Origin: Larus michahellis
Taxonomy: Eukaryota; Chordata; Aves; Charadriiformes; Laridae
Assembly (NCBI RefSeq): GCF_964199755.1
Contig: NC_133896.1
Location: forward strand, 97,712,200-97,776,199
Direction: 5' to 3'
DNA length: 64,000 nucleotides
Shown: piece by piece, positions 49,001 through 59,600 of the stretch
Numbering within the stretch: position 1 is the stretch's first letter
How the letters are laid out: each line of letters opens with the position of its first letter
Translations under genes and position numbers: made by a program
Notes under the pieces: generated by a model
Seen by the model: the letters and a program-made list of their open reading frames with translations, nothing else
Told to the model about the DNA's origin: nothing
Database searches by the model: none

Positions 49001-51363
49001 GAGAGCCAGTTCTGGTGACCAGAGCCAGCAGAGGTAAAGCCTTGTGCCACAGTGCTACTGGTTATCTCAGAGACTGACTGCAGCTTCTGCCCAACAGAGC
49101 CAAGCACTTTTACCCACAGAGTGCGATTCTAGTACAAACCCCCCTCTCCTGACCTTGGAAGAGGAAGTGAATGCTGCATGTACCCTTGCCTTTGTAAAGC
49201 TGTGGATAATTTCAGTATTGTGAGGCTTTTTGGTTTGTTTGGGTTTTTTTGTTTTGGTTTTTTTTTAAATGTGGCATAGCCTGAAGAGAAGCAGGTAAGG
49301 AATACAGTATACAGGTCCTGTAAATAGTCATTTATATTTTCCTGCCTCTATATAGATGGGGCCCAAGGATAGTGAGGGAAGCTACAAGCACTGTCTGTAA
49401 TCTGTGCAAGAGTAGATAAGTTTCTAAGTACAGGATGCAAGCATCCTGTGCGTGCTGGTTCTGGGCTGTGCCCAAGTCGTCCCCTGCAGTCAGGGCTATG
49501 GCCAGTGACTGCAGGCGTCCAGGTGTTTGCGTGAAGCTTTTACACATGAAGCTATCTGTAAGTCTCTGCATCCTCTTCATCCCTTGCCAGCTGCCATGGG
49601 AGATGAGCGCAGCCCCCTTGAGTTTGCCTGGAAATGCTGAGTACAGGTGTGAGCCTGCTGAGGCGGCAGGAGATCTGAGCGCTCAGCAGGGCAAAGCACT
49701 GCAGCATCTCTGTGCTAAGACTGAAAACTGTCTTTATTTCATAATAGGAACTCTCCTCTCTCTTTGTAGGGAAGCACCTGGGGTTTGATGTGAAGAGCTT
49801 GCTTAGACCATCCAGACCTCTAACACAACAGGTTTGTATGGTGCCATTTTACGTATTTTATTTTTTTTAACTTTAAAGACACTAACACTCAAAACATGAT
49901 ATCCCTGATGGAAAATGTCTTCTTTCCCTGCCTTATTTTTGCTTGTTCAACATCCCAAGTTGGTGTGGAAGCTTTGCACTGAAAATCACTACTAATTTCT
50001 GCTTAAAAATTTGAGCATTTGTTGGTATGTCAAGTGAAATGACCAGAGAGCAAGTCAGTAGTAGACAGGAATACAGGAACAGCCAGAAATTGTACTTATC
50101 TGCCGCCTCTTTTTGTATTCCACAAAACAAGACTGCTCTTCCACTTTTTCCTTAGGAAATAAGGCCTGTTCTCCCAAAAACCTTAGTGCTCTGCTCCTCT
50201 CCAGCAGAGAGGATCAGGCCTGTCACATTTTTAAAAGACTAACTGTTTCTGTTACTCTGTTTCAGGGTATAAGCATTGCATCAACACCTTTTAAAGCAAA
50301 ATCAGCATCACTTTCCTCTCATATAGCAAAATCGCAGCATACTGGAGCTCTTGTACAGATGGTCCAAACAGCTTCGTCGTTTGGGGAACTGTCAGAGGCA
50401 CTCAGAAAAGCTATTTTGTGGTGCAAAGGCAACAAATTCAAATCGGAATCTTATTTTCTGCGTAACAAGTTGTTGAAAAGTAATCGGTTGCACCATGTGG
50501 AGGCTCAAGGATGCAGGTAATTTTATGTGGGTGCGGGGTTTCTGGATCTGACACTTTACATTTTAATAAAGTATTTTGCTAGTGTAGAGAAATGCAGTGG
50601 TCTAACCCACTCTTTTTAAATTCAAATGGGATCACTAGTTCAGGTCACTGGATGCTCCGACATGAGCATTTTGTTTAGCTTCAGTCATTTGTGAAAGGAT
50701 TTAAAAGGCTAATAAATGCATAAATGCTTTAGAAGGAGGGTGAAAATGCACCTTAAATCATGTGCATGTCTAATGGTAATGATTATCCGATGCAAGGGGT
50801 GTCATCTTTCTTCAGAATGCCCTGACTACCGTTGTGCAAGGTGCTGTTGTATTTCCTTGGTACGACAAGGAAAATGGTAGAGAAGGCCAATAACTAAATC
50901 TCCCAAAACAAAATAACACTTGAGCAGCTGATAAAGTTATATTTTGTGCACCTTCCTTCCCTTAAGGTTGAAGAAAAAACTGTGCTGTGTCAAAACATCT
51001 GTCCGTAAATACCTCCTATATGGGTCACAAAACACACGCTGGCCAAAGCAGTACCTCAGGGCACGGTTCTGTCGAAGGAGGATCAAATCATCCGCACGCT
51101 TGAAGAGAACTTTGAAGACTGTTCGGCAAAATTCTTCTCAGCTTTTTGGGGTCTGTGAGAACAGTGCATCCCCTGTGCTCCCAGCTTACCAGGATGGGCC
51201 TCCGAGTCGTGAAGGACGTTCCAATGCTGATAGAGCGTCTGTCAGACTAAGCACAGCCGGGACCACTAAGCAGCTGCTGCTGGAAGGAAGCCCTGGCCCT
51301 GCGTGGGAAGAAGCTACTGAGAACATGGATATTGATTCTATTTTTGCAGCAATGGGTGTCTGA
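45815..51363 (+). CDS. NEPRO: Nucleolus and neural progenitor protein, nine exons, complete
   Basis: NEPRO (human C3orf17) is a nucleolar protein linked to RNase MRP and pre-rRNA processing; in mouse it keeps neural progenitors undifferentiated downstream of Notch. Coding exons: 45815-45905, 46075-46229, 47007-47083, 47194-47325, 47670-47747, 48672-49033, 49770-49831, 50266-50516, 50967-51363. All have AG/GT borders and compatible phases, giving 1,605 nt and 534 residues; the human protein is slightly longer (about 567). Diagnostic matches to human are VEQCLKRLWKMNL, LILRLLDCCCKAF, SVQHLCSEEFILLN, PYIKGFTFPSDISNFLG, KLLKSNRLHHVEAQG and the C-terminus MDIDSIFAAMGV. The start was chosen because its frame runs into exon 2 and the N-terminus resembles human. 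The Lys/Arg-rich second half suits a nucleolar protein. An out-of-frame upstream ATG overlaps the start. It is convergent with TAF13. Confidence 0.97.
45974..46000 (+). repeat. (CGGT)n tetranucleotide repeat in NEPRO intron 1
   Basis: About six perfect CGGT units inside the short first intron of NEPRO, within the CpG island. Likely length-polymorphic. Confidence 0.9.
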
Positions 51364-52182
51364 CCCTGGACTTGCAAGGAGGAAAGAGATCAAGCCATTC
51401 CAATTATTTTTTCTTAAGTAAAAACCCTCAAAACCCTAACAGTGTCTTGGTAATTCACAGCCCGAATTCTGCTATGGAAGTAGCAATTATTTTATTATAT
51501 TTTTGTAAACCAGTTTTTTTTTTTATGGAAGGGTGTTCCAAACAGCTGAATAGTCTTCATCCTTTCACCTAGCCTTGTCCAGAAACAGTGAGCTACCCCT
51601 CCTCAGTGTCCCCTATTGCTGGACCACATGTTAAGTGCTGCTGTCAAACCCACAGTACCAGTAATTGCCATCTATGTCAGAAGGCTGCAGCTGATCGCCT
51701 ACTGCTGCTTAGGACAAGACTTGCTGCTGCTTTTCCAAGGAAGTAGCCTTATACCCTTCCTTCTCTGCCACTTGTATATGGGACAGCCTTAACTTGCAGT
51801 ATTATTGCTGTTGAACATTGGTTATCCTTGTCCTGCAATAGGGACTTAACTGAACGTATTGCCTCTGAGCTGCTCCAGAAATAGCGGAAAGCACAGCTGT
51901 GGCCTGCAAACATGTTTCTCGCTGTCCTAAAATCTCTTTAACGTAAGTGCAATTTCTGCCTGTTTGGCAATGTAAGGCACAGCTACTCTGAAATATATTA
52001 ACAAAGTGATGTTAGAACAAGCAACGTGGTTAGTGCTTTCTGACAAGCTCTTGCTTGTAACTAAGTCCCAAGATCAGGATCACCAGGAAATACTAAGAAA
52101 AAATTGTCTCAGAATGAAGAACAGGAATCTGCTTTATTGTAGAGCACCTGCCTAACAGAGGTAAAGAATGGCTGTAAGTGCA

Positions 52183-52188
52183 AATAAA
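52183..52188 (+). promoter_or_regulatory. Candidate NEPRO polyadenylation signal
   Basis: First canonical plus-strand AATAAA I find after the NEPRO stop, about 820 bp downstream. It implies a 3' UTR of roughly 840 bp that ends before the likely TAF13 signal on the other strand. Confidence 0.45.
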
Positions 52189-52365
52189 TCTGTAATAGGT
52201 TAACTCCAATTTCTTAGGCTTAATATTGTTAGGAAACAAGAGCTTTACCCAGTGGGACAGAAAAAAAGATAAACCAATTAAGTGCTAAAAAAAAATCTGT
52301 ATTATGCACCTTGTATAAATTGGTCAATGTAAGTTTAGTTAGGAGTGGGCACAAACTTAACATGT

Positions 52366-52371
52366 TTTATT
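52366..52371 (-). promoter_or_regulatory. Candidate TAF13 polyadenylation signal
   Basis: AATAAA on the minus strand about 430 bp beyond the TAF13 stop. A second copy at 52133-52138 would make the TAF13 3' UTR overlap that of NEPRO. Confidence 0.45.
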
Positions 52372-52803
52372 CAAAGAGCATGTACAGAGCAAAGAGCAGA
52401 AGTTCTCTGGCAGTTTGGCCTTGAAGACTTTGTCCAGTTAGCCAAGATCCATTGCCTGGGTTTCGTTTCTCTACAACTGAAAGAGTTGTAGGGAATCACC
52501 CACCATTAGCCCTCTGGATCTCCCATTCAACATAGTCCTCCTTCAAACAGACTTCCTGCCATTACAAGAATCTTCAGAGTTCTCTTCTCATTTCATAAAA
52601 TGGTATAAAAATACGTAAGTATACCACATACAATCCGATAACATTCAGCTGCTTCAATACTTTTCAGAAAAGGCTGGGAGTGAGGTTAGACATCCCAGCA
52701 GTGACCTCCAGCCTGAATAACCCCTCCAAACAACGCACATGACATTCCTTCCTTTTGGGCAGCAGGTGCTCAAGTAATGCCCCAGTGCACCCTGCACACA
52801 GAA

Positions 52804-55197
52804 TCAAGATCCATAGTTTGCTTCATCAAAGGCCTTTCTGGCTCGTTTCAGTTCTTCATTCATTGTTAGGAGGTCTTTAACTCTGGCAAACTTCCGGGGG
52901 TCCTTGCGGATTAGAAAGACAATGTCCTCAACCTGTACACGACCCTGCCGCCCAATGGACATGGCCTTATGTGTCTGTTAGAGGAAAAGAGGAAAGTCAG
53001 CAGGGTTCCTTTGCCCCTTAATTTATATATATAGTTTTGGTTTGTGTGGTGTTTTTGTTTTGGTTTGTGGTTTGGTTTTTTTTTTAATCTCCATTCCACT
53101 TTATTTCCTGTCTTATAATCAAAAAGTAAGCAATTTCAAGACCTGGGCACCATCATCCTAGTCACAAGAGAACTTCCCAGTAAGCCATGGAGTTACTGTT
53201 GCTCTGCTGTCCCCAGCTGCCTGTCACACCCTGCACATACCACTATACACACTAACAATAATGATATCAAAACTAAAGCAGATTATATATAGGACCCCCC
53301 CAGCCTGCAGAGTGTTTGATGATGAACAGCATCAGGCAGAACCTGGAAGCAGCGTGAAGCACCTGTATCACAGGACAGCTTAGGGCATTTTGATGAGGGA
53401 AGGCAAGGCCAACCTTTCAAAAGAAAAGGCATCCAAAACCAGTAGGAATAACATTTTTGAAAAAAACAAAGCAAACTTGCAAACAGTATCCAAATGAAGA
53501 GGGATGGCTTCGGGTCTCAGAAGCTTGTGTTTCTTTCATAGCAAAGCTATATTCCCATCCAATAAACTTTCAAAGCTGAGCCTTGTGCCTTGTCTTTTGT
53601 CAGCTGCACGTACAGTGATGCCACAGTGAACCTCAGTCAGCTGTGTATTTCCCCACCACCAACACAAATCTATCTGCTACTTAAGGAATTCAGACACTGT
53701 TCTAAATCCACGTGGAGTAAAATGTATGAATTTTGCCTTAATCTTGGAAGAGCAAAGTCTACGTTTAGCTTTTTCCTACTAGCATCAGAGGTTTTGGCCT
53801 GGGATAATGCAGTATTTGAGTCAGAGGCATTAACCTTCAGAAGACTGAAGTCTTACTGAGGATGTTTTGATAACACTGTCTAGAGCTGACTTACCATTTC
53901 TGTGATAAACTCTATTACCAGGTCCTCAAGAATGTCCACTGATTCTGTGTAAGGGTTCTGGTCATCCCCAAATCCATACATCATGCACCTTACTGCAGAA
54001 AGAAACACTTAGCGTGAGGCTTCTTTCATCCATTCAGCGCTGTCAGCAGCACACATCAAGTTGGAGCTCACCAGCCCGCGTGCTCCAGCCCCAGGATGGC
54101 ACCTTCTCTCTTGGACAGGACAGTTCTTGAGCAAACGTATGGGAAATAAGGAGGCAGACAGAAACCAACAAAAGCCTAGTGCTGTATACACAGAAAAGCT
54201 CATCTGATAACAGGCTCCTTAAATATGCATTTAGCCTACCAAATACTGAACACCGACTGACAGCATGACTGATTATTGGCACAGTTAAGTTCAGATGATC
54301 GTAGAATGATAAAATGGTTCGGGTTGGAAGGGACCTTAAAGATCATCCAGTTCCAACCCCCTGCCATGGGCAGGGACACCTCCCACTAGACCAGGCTGCT
54401 CAAAGCCCCATCCAGCCTGGCCTTGGACACTTCCAGGGATGGGCCATACACAACTTCTCTGGGCAACCTGTTCCAGTGTCACCACCCTCTCAGTAAAGAG
54501 CTTCTTCCTAATATCCAATCTAAATCTCCCCTTTTCCAGTTTAAAACCGTTACCCCTTGTCCTATTGCTACACTCCCTAATAGAGTCCCTCCCCATCCTT
54601 CCTGTAGGCCCCCTTTAGGTACTAGAAGGCTGTTATCAGGTCTCCCCAGAGCCTTCTCCAGGCTGAAATGATGCATTAGCAATATTTTTGGGGGGTCTAC
54701 ATGATAGTTTTATGCGCTTCCAGCCAGGGCACAGAAGGAAAGCTGCCACTTTGCTAAGGAAAACCGAGTTTTGGAACACCACAGCTGCCTCCTCAGAGCT
54801 CCAGCTGTGTTTGGGACAAGGACACGGTCCCTCACAGCCGCAGGGAGCTCCGCCAGCCCCGGGGGCTCCCCGCAGCGCCGGGCGGGGGGCCCTGCCCCGC
54901 CTCCACTCACGTTCTTTGGAGAACAGCCTCTTCCTCTTGCCCTGCCCGCCGTCCAGGCCCCCGCCGGCTTCTTCCGCGTCTTCTTCAAACTACAGGGGCA
55001 CAGCGGAGGAGAGGCCGCCATCAGCACCCGGGGCGGTGGGGGGACCCCTTTCCTCTACCCTCCCACCACAGCCCCGGCTCGGGGCGAGGCCTAAGCCACC
55101 GGCCGCCCCGCCACCGGCACACCAGGGCGGATGCGGGCCGGGGCGTCCCTCTGTAGCGCTCCCCACTCACCGGCGCGTCCTCCTCCTCGTCAGCCAT
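52804..55197 (-). CDS. TAF13: TFIID subunit 13, histone-fold protein, four exons, complete
   Basis: TAF13 is a TFIID subunit whose histone fold pairs with TAF11 during RNA polymerase II preinitiation-complex assembly in the nucleus. Minus-strand coding exons: 55197-55171, 54989-54911, 53992-53895 and 52974-52804, all with AG/GT borders and compatible phases, giving 375 nt and 124 residues, the same length as human. The N-terminus MADEEEDAP and an acidic, Gly-rich stretch lead to GKRKRLFSKE, then the histone fold with CMMYGFGDDQNPYTES, LEDLVIEFITEM and SIGRQGRVQVEDIVFLIRK. The protein ends KAFDEANYGS. The body is almost identical to human; only residues about 8-22 differ. Introns and a CpG promoter show a parental gene, not a retrocopy. 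A CR1 copy sits in intron 2 (54298-54668) and a T/G-rich tract in intron 3. Confidence 0.98.
53032..53092 (+). repeat. T/G-rich low-complexity tract in TAF13 intron 3
   Basis: Repeated ggttt/gtttt units ending in a T run. A similar tract lies in NEPRO intron 6 near 49228-49267. On the TAF13 coding strand it reads as an A/C-rich tract. Confidence 0.8.
54298..54668 (-). mobile_element. CR1 LINE 3' fragment in TAF13 intron 2
   Basis: The avian CR1 tail lies in antisense, starting with the octamer-like end (tagaatgataaaatggttc) and the hallmark gggttggaagggacctt. It then follows the consensus through the 3' UTR and final ORF2 segment. It is 5'-truncated at about 370 bp, as most CR1 copies are. 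Low divergence from the consensus I remember suggests a fairly young insertion. Confidence 0.93.
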
Positions 55198-55400
55198 AGC
55201 CGCCAGAACCCGCCGTGTCGCTTCCGAGCCGGGGGGAAGAGCTTCCGCTTCCTCAGCCCCGCCCCGCGGCCGCCGCCGCCGCCGTGACGCCCTGCCGTGG
55301 AGGGCGGGGGCTCGGGCGGATCGTGCCGGTGCGCGTGGGTTTGTCGTCCGCCGCTCCGCTCGCGCCTCAGCGGTGCCGCTGCCCAGCACAAAGGTGGCCG
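54830..55400. promoter_or_regulatory. CpG island over the TAF13 promoter and exons 1-2
   Basis: A dense CpG and GC block covers TAF13 exons 1 and 2 and roughly 200 bp upstream. It stops where the CR1 copy begins at about 55420. Its plus-strand side could also start a divergent transcript toward the candidate exons after 56600, but nothing in the sequence proves that. Confidence 0.75.
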
Positions 55401-55419
55401 CAGTTGTGGGCTCCCCGGT

Positions 55420-55896
55420 TCAAGAAGGACAGGGAGCTGCTGGAGAGGGTGCAGCAAAGGGCTACAAAGGTGATGAGGGGACTGGAACACCTCTCTGATG
55501 AGGAAAGGCTGAGGGATTTGGGTCTCTTCAGTCCGGAAAAAAGACAACTGAGGGGGGATCTTACCAACACTTATAAATACTGAAAGGGTGGGTGTCAGGA
55601 GGATGGGGCCAGGCTCTTTTCAGTGGTGCCCAGCGACAGGACAAGGGGCAATGGGCACAAACTTGAGCATAGGAAGTTCCACGTAAACGTGAGGAGGAAC
55701 TTCTTTACTTTGAGGGTGGCAGAGCACTGGCACAGGCTGCCCAGGGAGGTGGTGGAGTCTCCATCTCTGGAGACATTCAAAACCCGCCTGGATGCGTTCC
55801 TGTGCAGCCTGCTCTGGGTGACCCTGCTCTGGCAGGGGGGTTGGACTAGATGATCTCCAGAGGTCCCTTCCAACCCTACCATTCTGTGATTCTGTG
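55420..55896 (+). mobile_element. CR1 LINE 3' fragment upstream of TAF13
   Basis: About 475 bp of CR1 in sense orientation, from caagaaggacagggagctgc to the terminal ATTCTGTG octamer repeat. It is 5'-truncated and close to consensus, hence fairly young. It starts about 220 bp upstream of the TAF13 start codon, at the edge of the CpG island, so it may sit within or just beyond the promoter. Confidence 0.95.
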
Positions 55897-56632
55897 GTGC
55901 TTTCAAGGCCAGCGTCCTTTGCAGCTGCTTTAATGTCAGTAGGCTTTTAATGTAGTGTGTTTTCTTCAGGGGAAAAAATTGTAAAGTCTCATCCCCCTTC
56001 GTAGGTGTAGACCTTGGTCATTGTGTCGGGTCTCTGCCCGCAGTAGTTATCTGACTGCGTAGCCATTTCCCAGTGCAGACAAGCCCTGTCTCTCCCTGCC
56101 CGAGGGATGGTTTCAGGCTCGGGAAGAGCCATGGGGGTAGGGCTGGGCTCCTGCCTCTGCCCACCCCCCCAGTCCGTGTCACTGTGGGGGCTCCCATGAA
56201 GAAGCTGACCCGGCCCCTGGCGTGGGGTTGGGTTGTCCAGGTGCTCGCCTTGGCACAGAAAGGGGGGTTGAGGCTTACAAGGAGAAGCCGGAGTACGGGT
56301 TGTTCACCTGGAATCAGTGACTTATCACTAGTGACTGTATAAACTAACTATAAAGCGTAGAGCTTTGACTTGAAGACAAATTCTTGTGCACTTGTAACGT
56401 GTTGAGTATAAATCTGTGTAGTTTACAGCTACAAAAAGTAGTGGATGTGCTATATCAAAGCTGGAAACTAATTTCTCTTTCTGACTTTTGTTTTAGGAAA
56501 AATAGCACTAGGGTGTCACACAGAACTCAGTGGGCTTTATTTTTTTCTGGTACTGGAGGCTGAAAGATTGCAGGTTGCTTTGTGGCAGGGTTTTAGGGAA
56601 AAAGGATCTCAACTCTGGAATTTCCCTTTCAG

Positions 56633-59600
56633 ATCATCCCTGACTTGGGAAAGAACACACAAACTTTTGCTGATGCCTGGGTCTGCTCAGGAGAAACTGA
56701 AGATGAAACTTAACAATGTAAGGTAAGATACTGGCGCAGTTACAGCACAGAGTTCCGTCCCTGTCAGGAAAAGGATTCGTGGGAGTAAATGTCTGTGTAA
56801 TCTGCATGAATTCTAAATACTTAGGACTTTACTAGCTCTTAGACCATTTTTAAAAAAACCAAAAAGTAAAGTATGAATAAACTTGTGGTTTTTTCTTCCT
56901 TTCCTGATGGCATTGGTACATGTTTTTGCAACATGCTAAAGTTTTAAATATGGGCTAAGTATAGGTAGAAAAGGAGAAGAGAACAGCTGGTTTCATTGCT
57001 TGCACATCAAACCAATTTGGCCTGGCTGAGACAAAAGACCGGGCTTTATTCTTCTCTCCGTTTTAGCACCATTTTGGGTGAGTTCTTCCTTCCCGCTTTA
57101 TATGCATGCATATAAACATCCATCCATGCTTGGTGGTTGTTTTGAATTTGATCACGTGAATGAAGAGCATTTTCTTTCTAGCATGGTAAATTATTTTAGA
57201 TCAATAAAATTTGAGATTATGCTTTTAATAATAACTAACATCCAGGAAAGGGAATGGATTTAGTCTTTTTTTTCAGTGAAGTCACTGATGGCTCTGAGAG
57301 CTGGAGCATGCGAAGGGCAAAGGGCTGGTGAGTGAAACTGTTGGCAGTTGTAAAGAGATAGAATTAGATGCTCTCGCTGTTCTTGATGGTGAGGGTGGGA
57401 ATCCGAAAAGAAAATGCATTCTTCATGAGCTCTGGAATTAAGGAAACAGGAATGGATGTGTAGCCTTTTCAGATAAGTTTTGCCTTTTCCCAGCTGTCAG
57501 TACTTCACAGATTGGAGCACAATTGACTGACTATGACCAAACAACTTGGAAACTGAAGGTAATCCCCACAAACATGGCAGTTTCCCATGGCTGCAACTTC
57601 AAAACTGAATTTAATTCAGAGGATGGAGTTCACTCTTTCATCAAAAGCCGAACTTAAATCAATACGAGCGTGTTGGGGTAACTTCTGGGTACGCTGCTCG
57701 CTTCCCGCTGCAACTGGGCTTTCAGTGTAGGAGCCTGCGCTGGTATCTAGAAGTCCTCACTGGCAGTCCCGTGCTTGCAGGGGACCAAGCTCAGAATGAC
57801 TTCCCCTAAGCCAAAGAACAAGTACAATGTCACTTGTAAATCCTCTTTTCCTTTCTATATACTAACACCTTACTTCTGTCAACATCTAAATAAACAATTT
57901 TTTTCTTCTTTTTTTTTGTGAGGTATGTTTCTTGCTGTTAGCCTAAACTAGGTAAAAAATGTCAGAGGAGGGGCACGCAAAGGAAATGGACACAGATCAG
58001 TTGCTTAAGTAATGTGCTTTTCAGCTAGGTTTATAATAGAAGGGCCTATGCCCTATGCGATTTAACTTTTATTTGTGCTTAAGTTCCTACCTGTAGCTGC
58101 AAGGAAATTTGCATTCCTTTGTAATTTAACATGTAAGGCTTGAACAAGATTTATCCTCATCAGCTTGGTCACCTGTTAGTGATTCTTAATGTCTTAAAGA
58201 AACTTTAATGTTGCCAACTCTTTCCCAAGGTTTGTTGGTATTGTTCCTTATTTTAGTTCTTCCGTCATCAAGTTCTAGAATTTCTGAAATTTCTGTTGTA
58301 ACTGGGGGCTGAGTACCAGGTTTCCCACACCTTCTGTGTTTTTTTTGAAGGAAAGGAATCTCTAAATATGAGCACAACGTTTTTTATTGTCTTTGAGCAC
58401 AAAGGCAGCTGTGGTTCTGAAGTCCTACTGAATCTACATGGGCCTTGGTCTGAGTGCATTTCTTTTGCCCTGTTAAATAATACTTCTGGAATTGTACAAC
58501 AGCTTACATCCTTCATAAATTGTTGTGAGCATTTAAGCTAGTTTTGCTGATGCTTGAGAAATACAAGTTTCTTATGCCTTTGTCAGGTTTTGCCTTAAGA
58601 AAGATTTTTGTCATGAAGAAATTTTTCCTTATAAAGAAAAATCCATTATGTCTCCAGTAGGAGGCTGACTCTTCTAGTGTAATAAATGCCTTGCTAAGTT
58701 AAGTTTGAACGAAAGTTTTTTTCTCTAGGAAGCTGAAGAAGGAAAAGGTGCAGCTGAGGCACAGACACTGGAGAAACAATAACGTACTGGAGAGTAGAGC
58801 AAAGAGAGGGTCTTGATGAAGCACTGAAGGATCCCAAGGAATGAATTCAAGAAAAGTGAGTACAGCGCATTGCGGTGTCTGAGTCTAAACAGCCTTGCCT
58901 GAGGGAGCTGAGCGCTGGTGCCATGCCAAGACACCACATTCTGCACTTGCACCAGGAGCGAGGGCAACAGTCCAGCAGCGCTGTATTCATCACACAAGAA
59001 CCAGTCGAGAATAAATTCTTGGGGAGCAGCACTAGCAAGAACAGTGCTAACATTTATTCTCCCCTGTAAACATGCCACAAGGTGCACGAATGCCATCACA
59101 GATTATTAGAATACAAAAATGTGAACTAGCTTCCCTGAGAAAATCTGCTGTACGTTTAAGTAAACAGTTGATAGCTGCTCAATAATGACCTTGTTGAGCA
59201 AAACAGTTTCTGTGCTTATTTAAGAGATGCTTGTAAGTAGACCAGTTACAGCGGAAGTAGGTAGAGATCAAGTATTTAACAAGTGCTTGGACAGTGTGAA
59301 ATTAGTGTTAAAATAAATCTCTGCATATAGGCTTAATGCTGTGGCTATGTCTTTGGAGCAGATCAAATTGCAGTTACAGAACCCAGTGTTAAAATCACTT
59401 GTGTAGGTAAGGAAGGGATGTTTGCTTTACTTTTTATTGCTGGTGTTTTTAGGTATGAACTGGCTGTGAATGCATCAGATGAGAATAAAAGGAAGTTACG
59501 GGACTGGCATGTTGTGGAGAGGGTGGCTTCTAGAGAGCTGTCAAGGTAAGTCACGCCTCTGTGAGAGGTGCACCCAGGCTAACTGAATTAACAGTATTTT

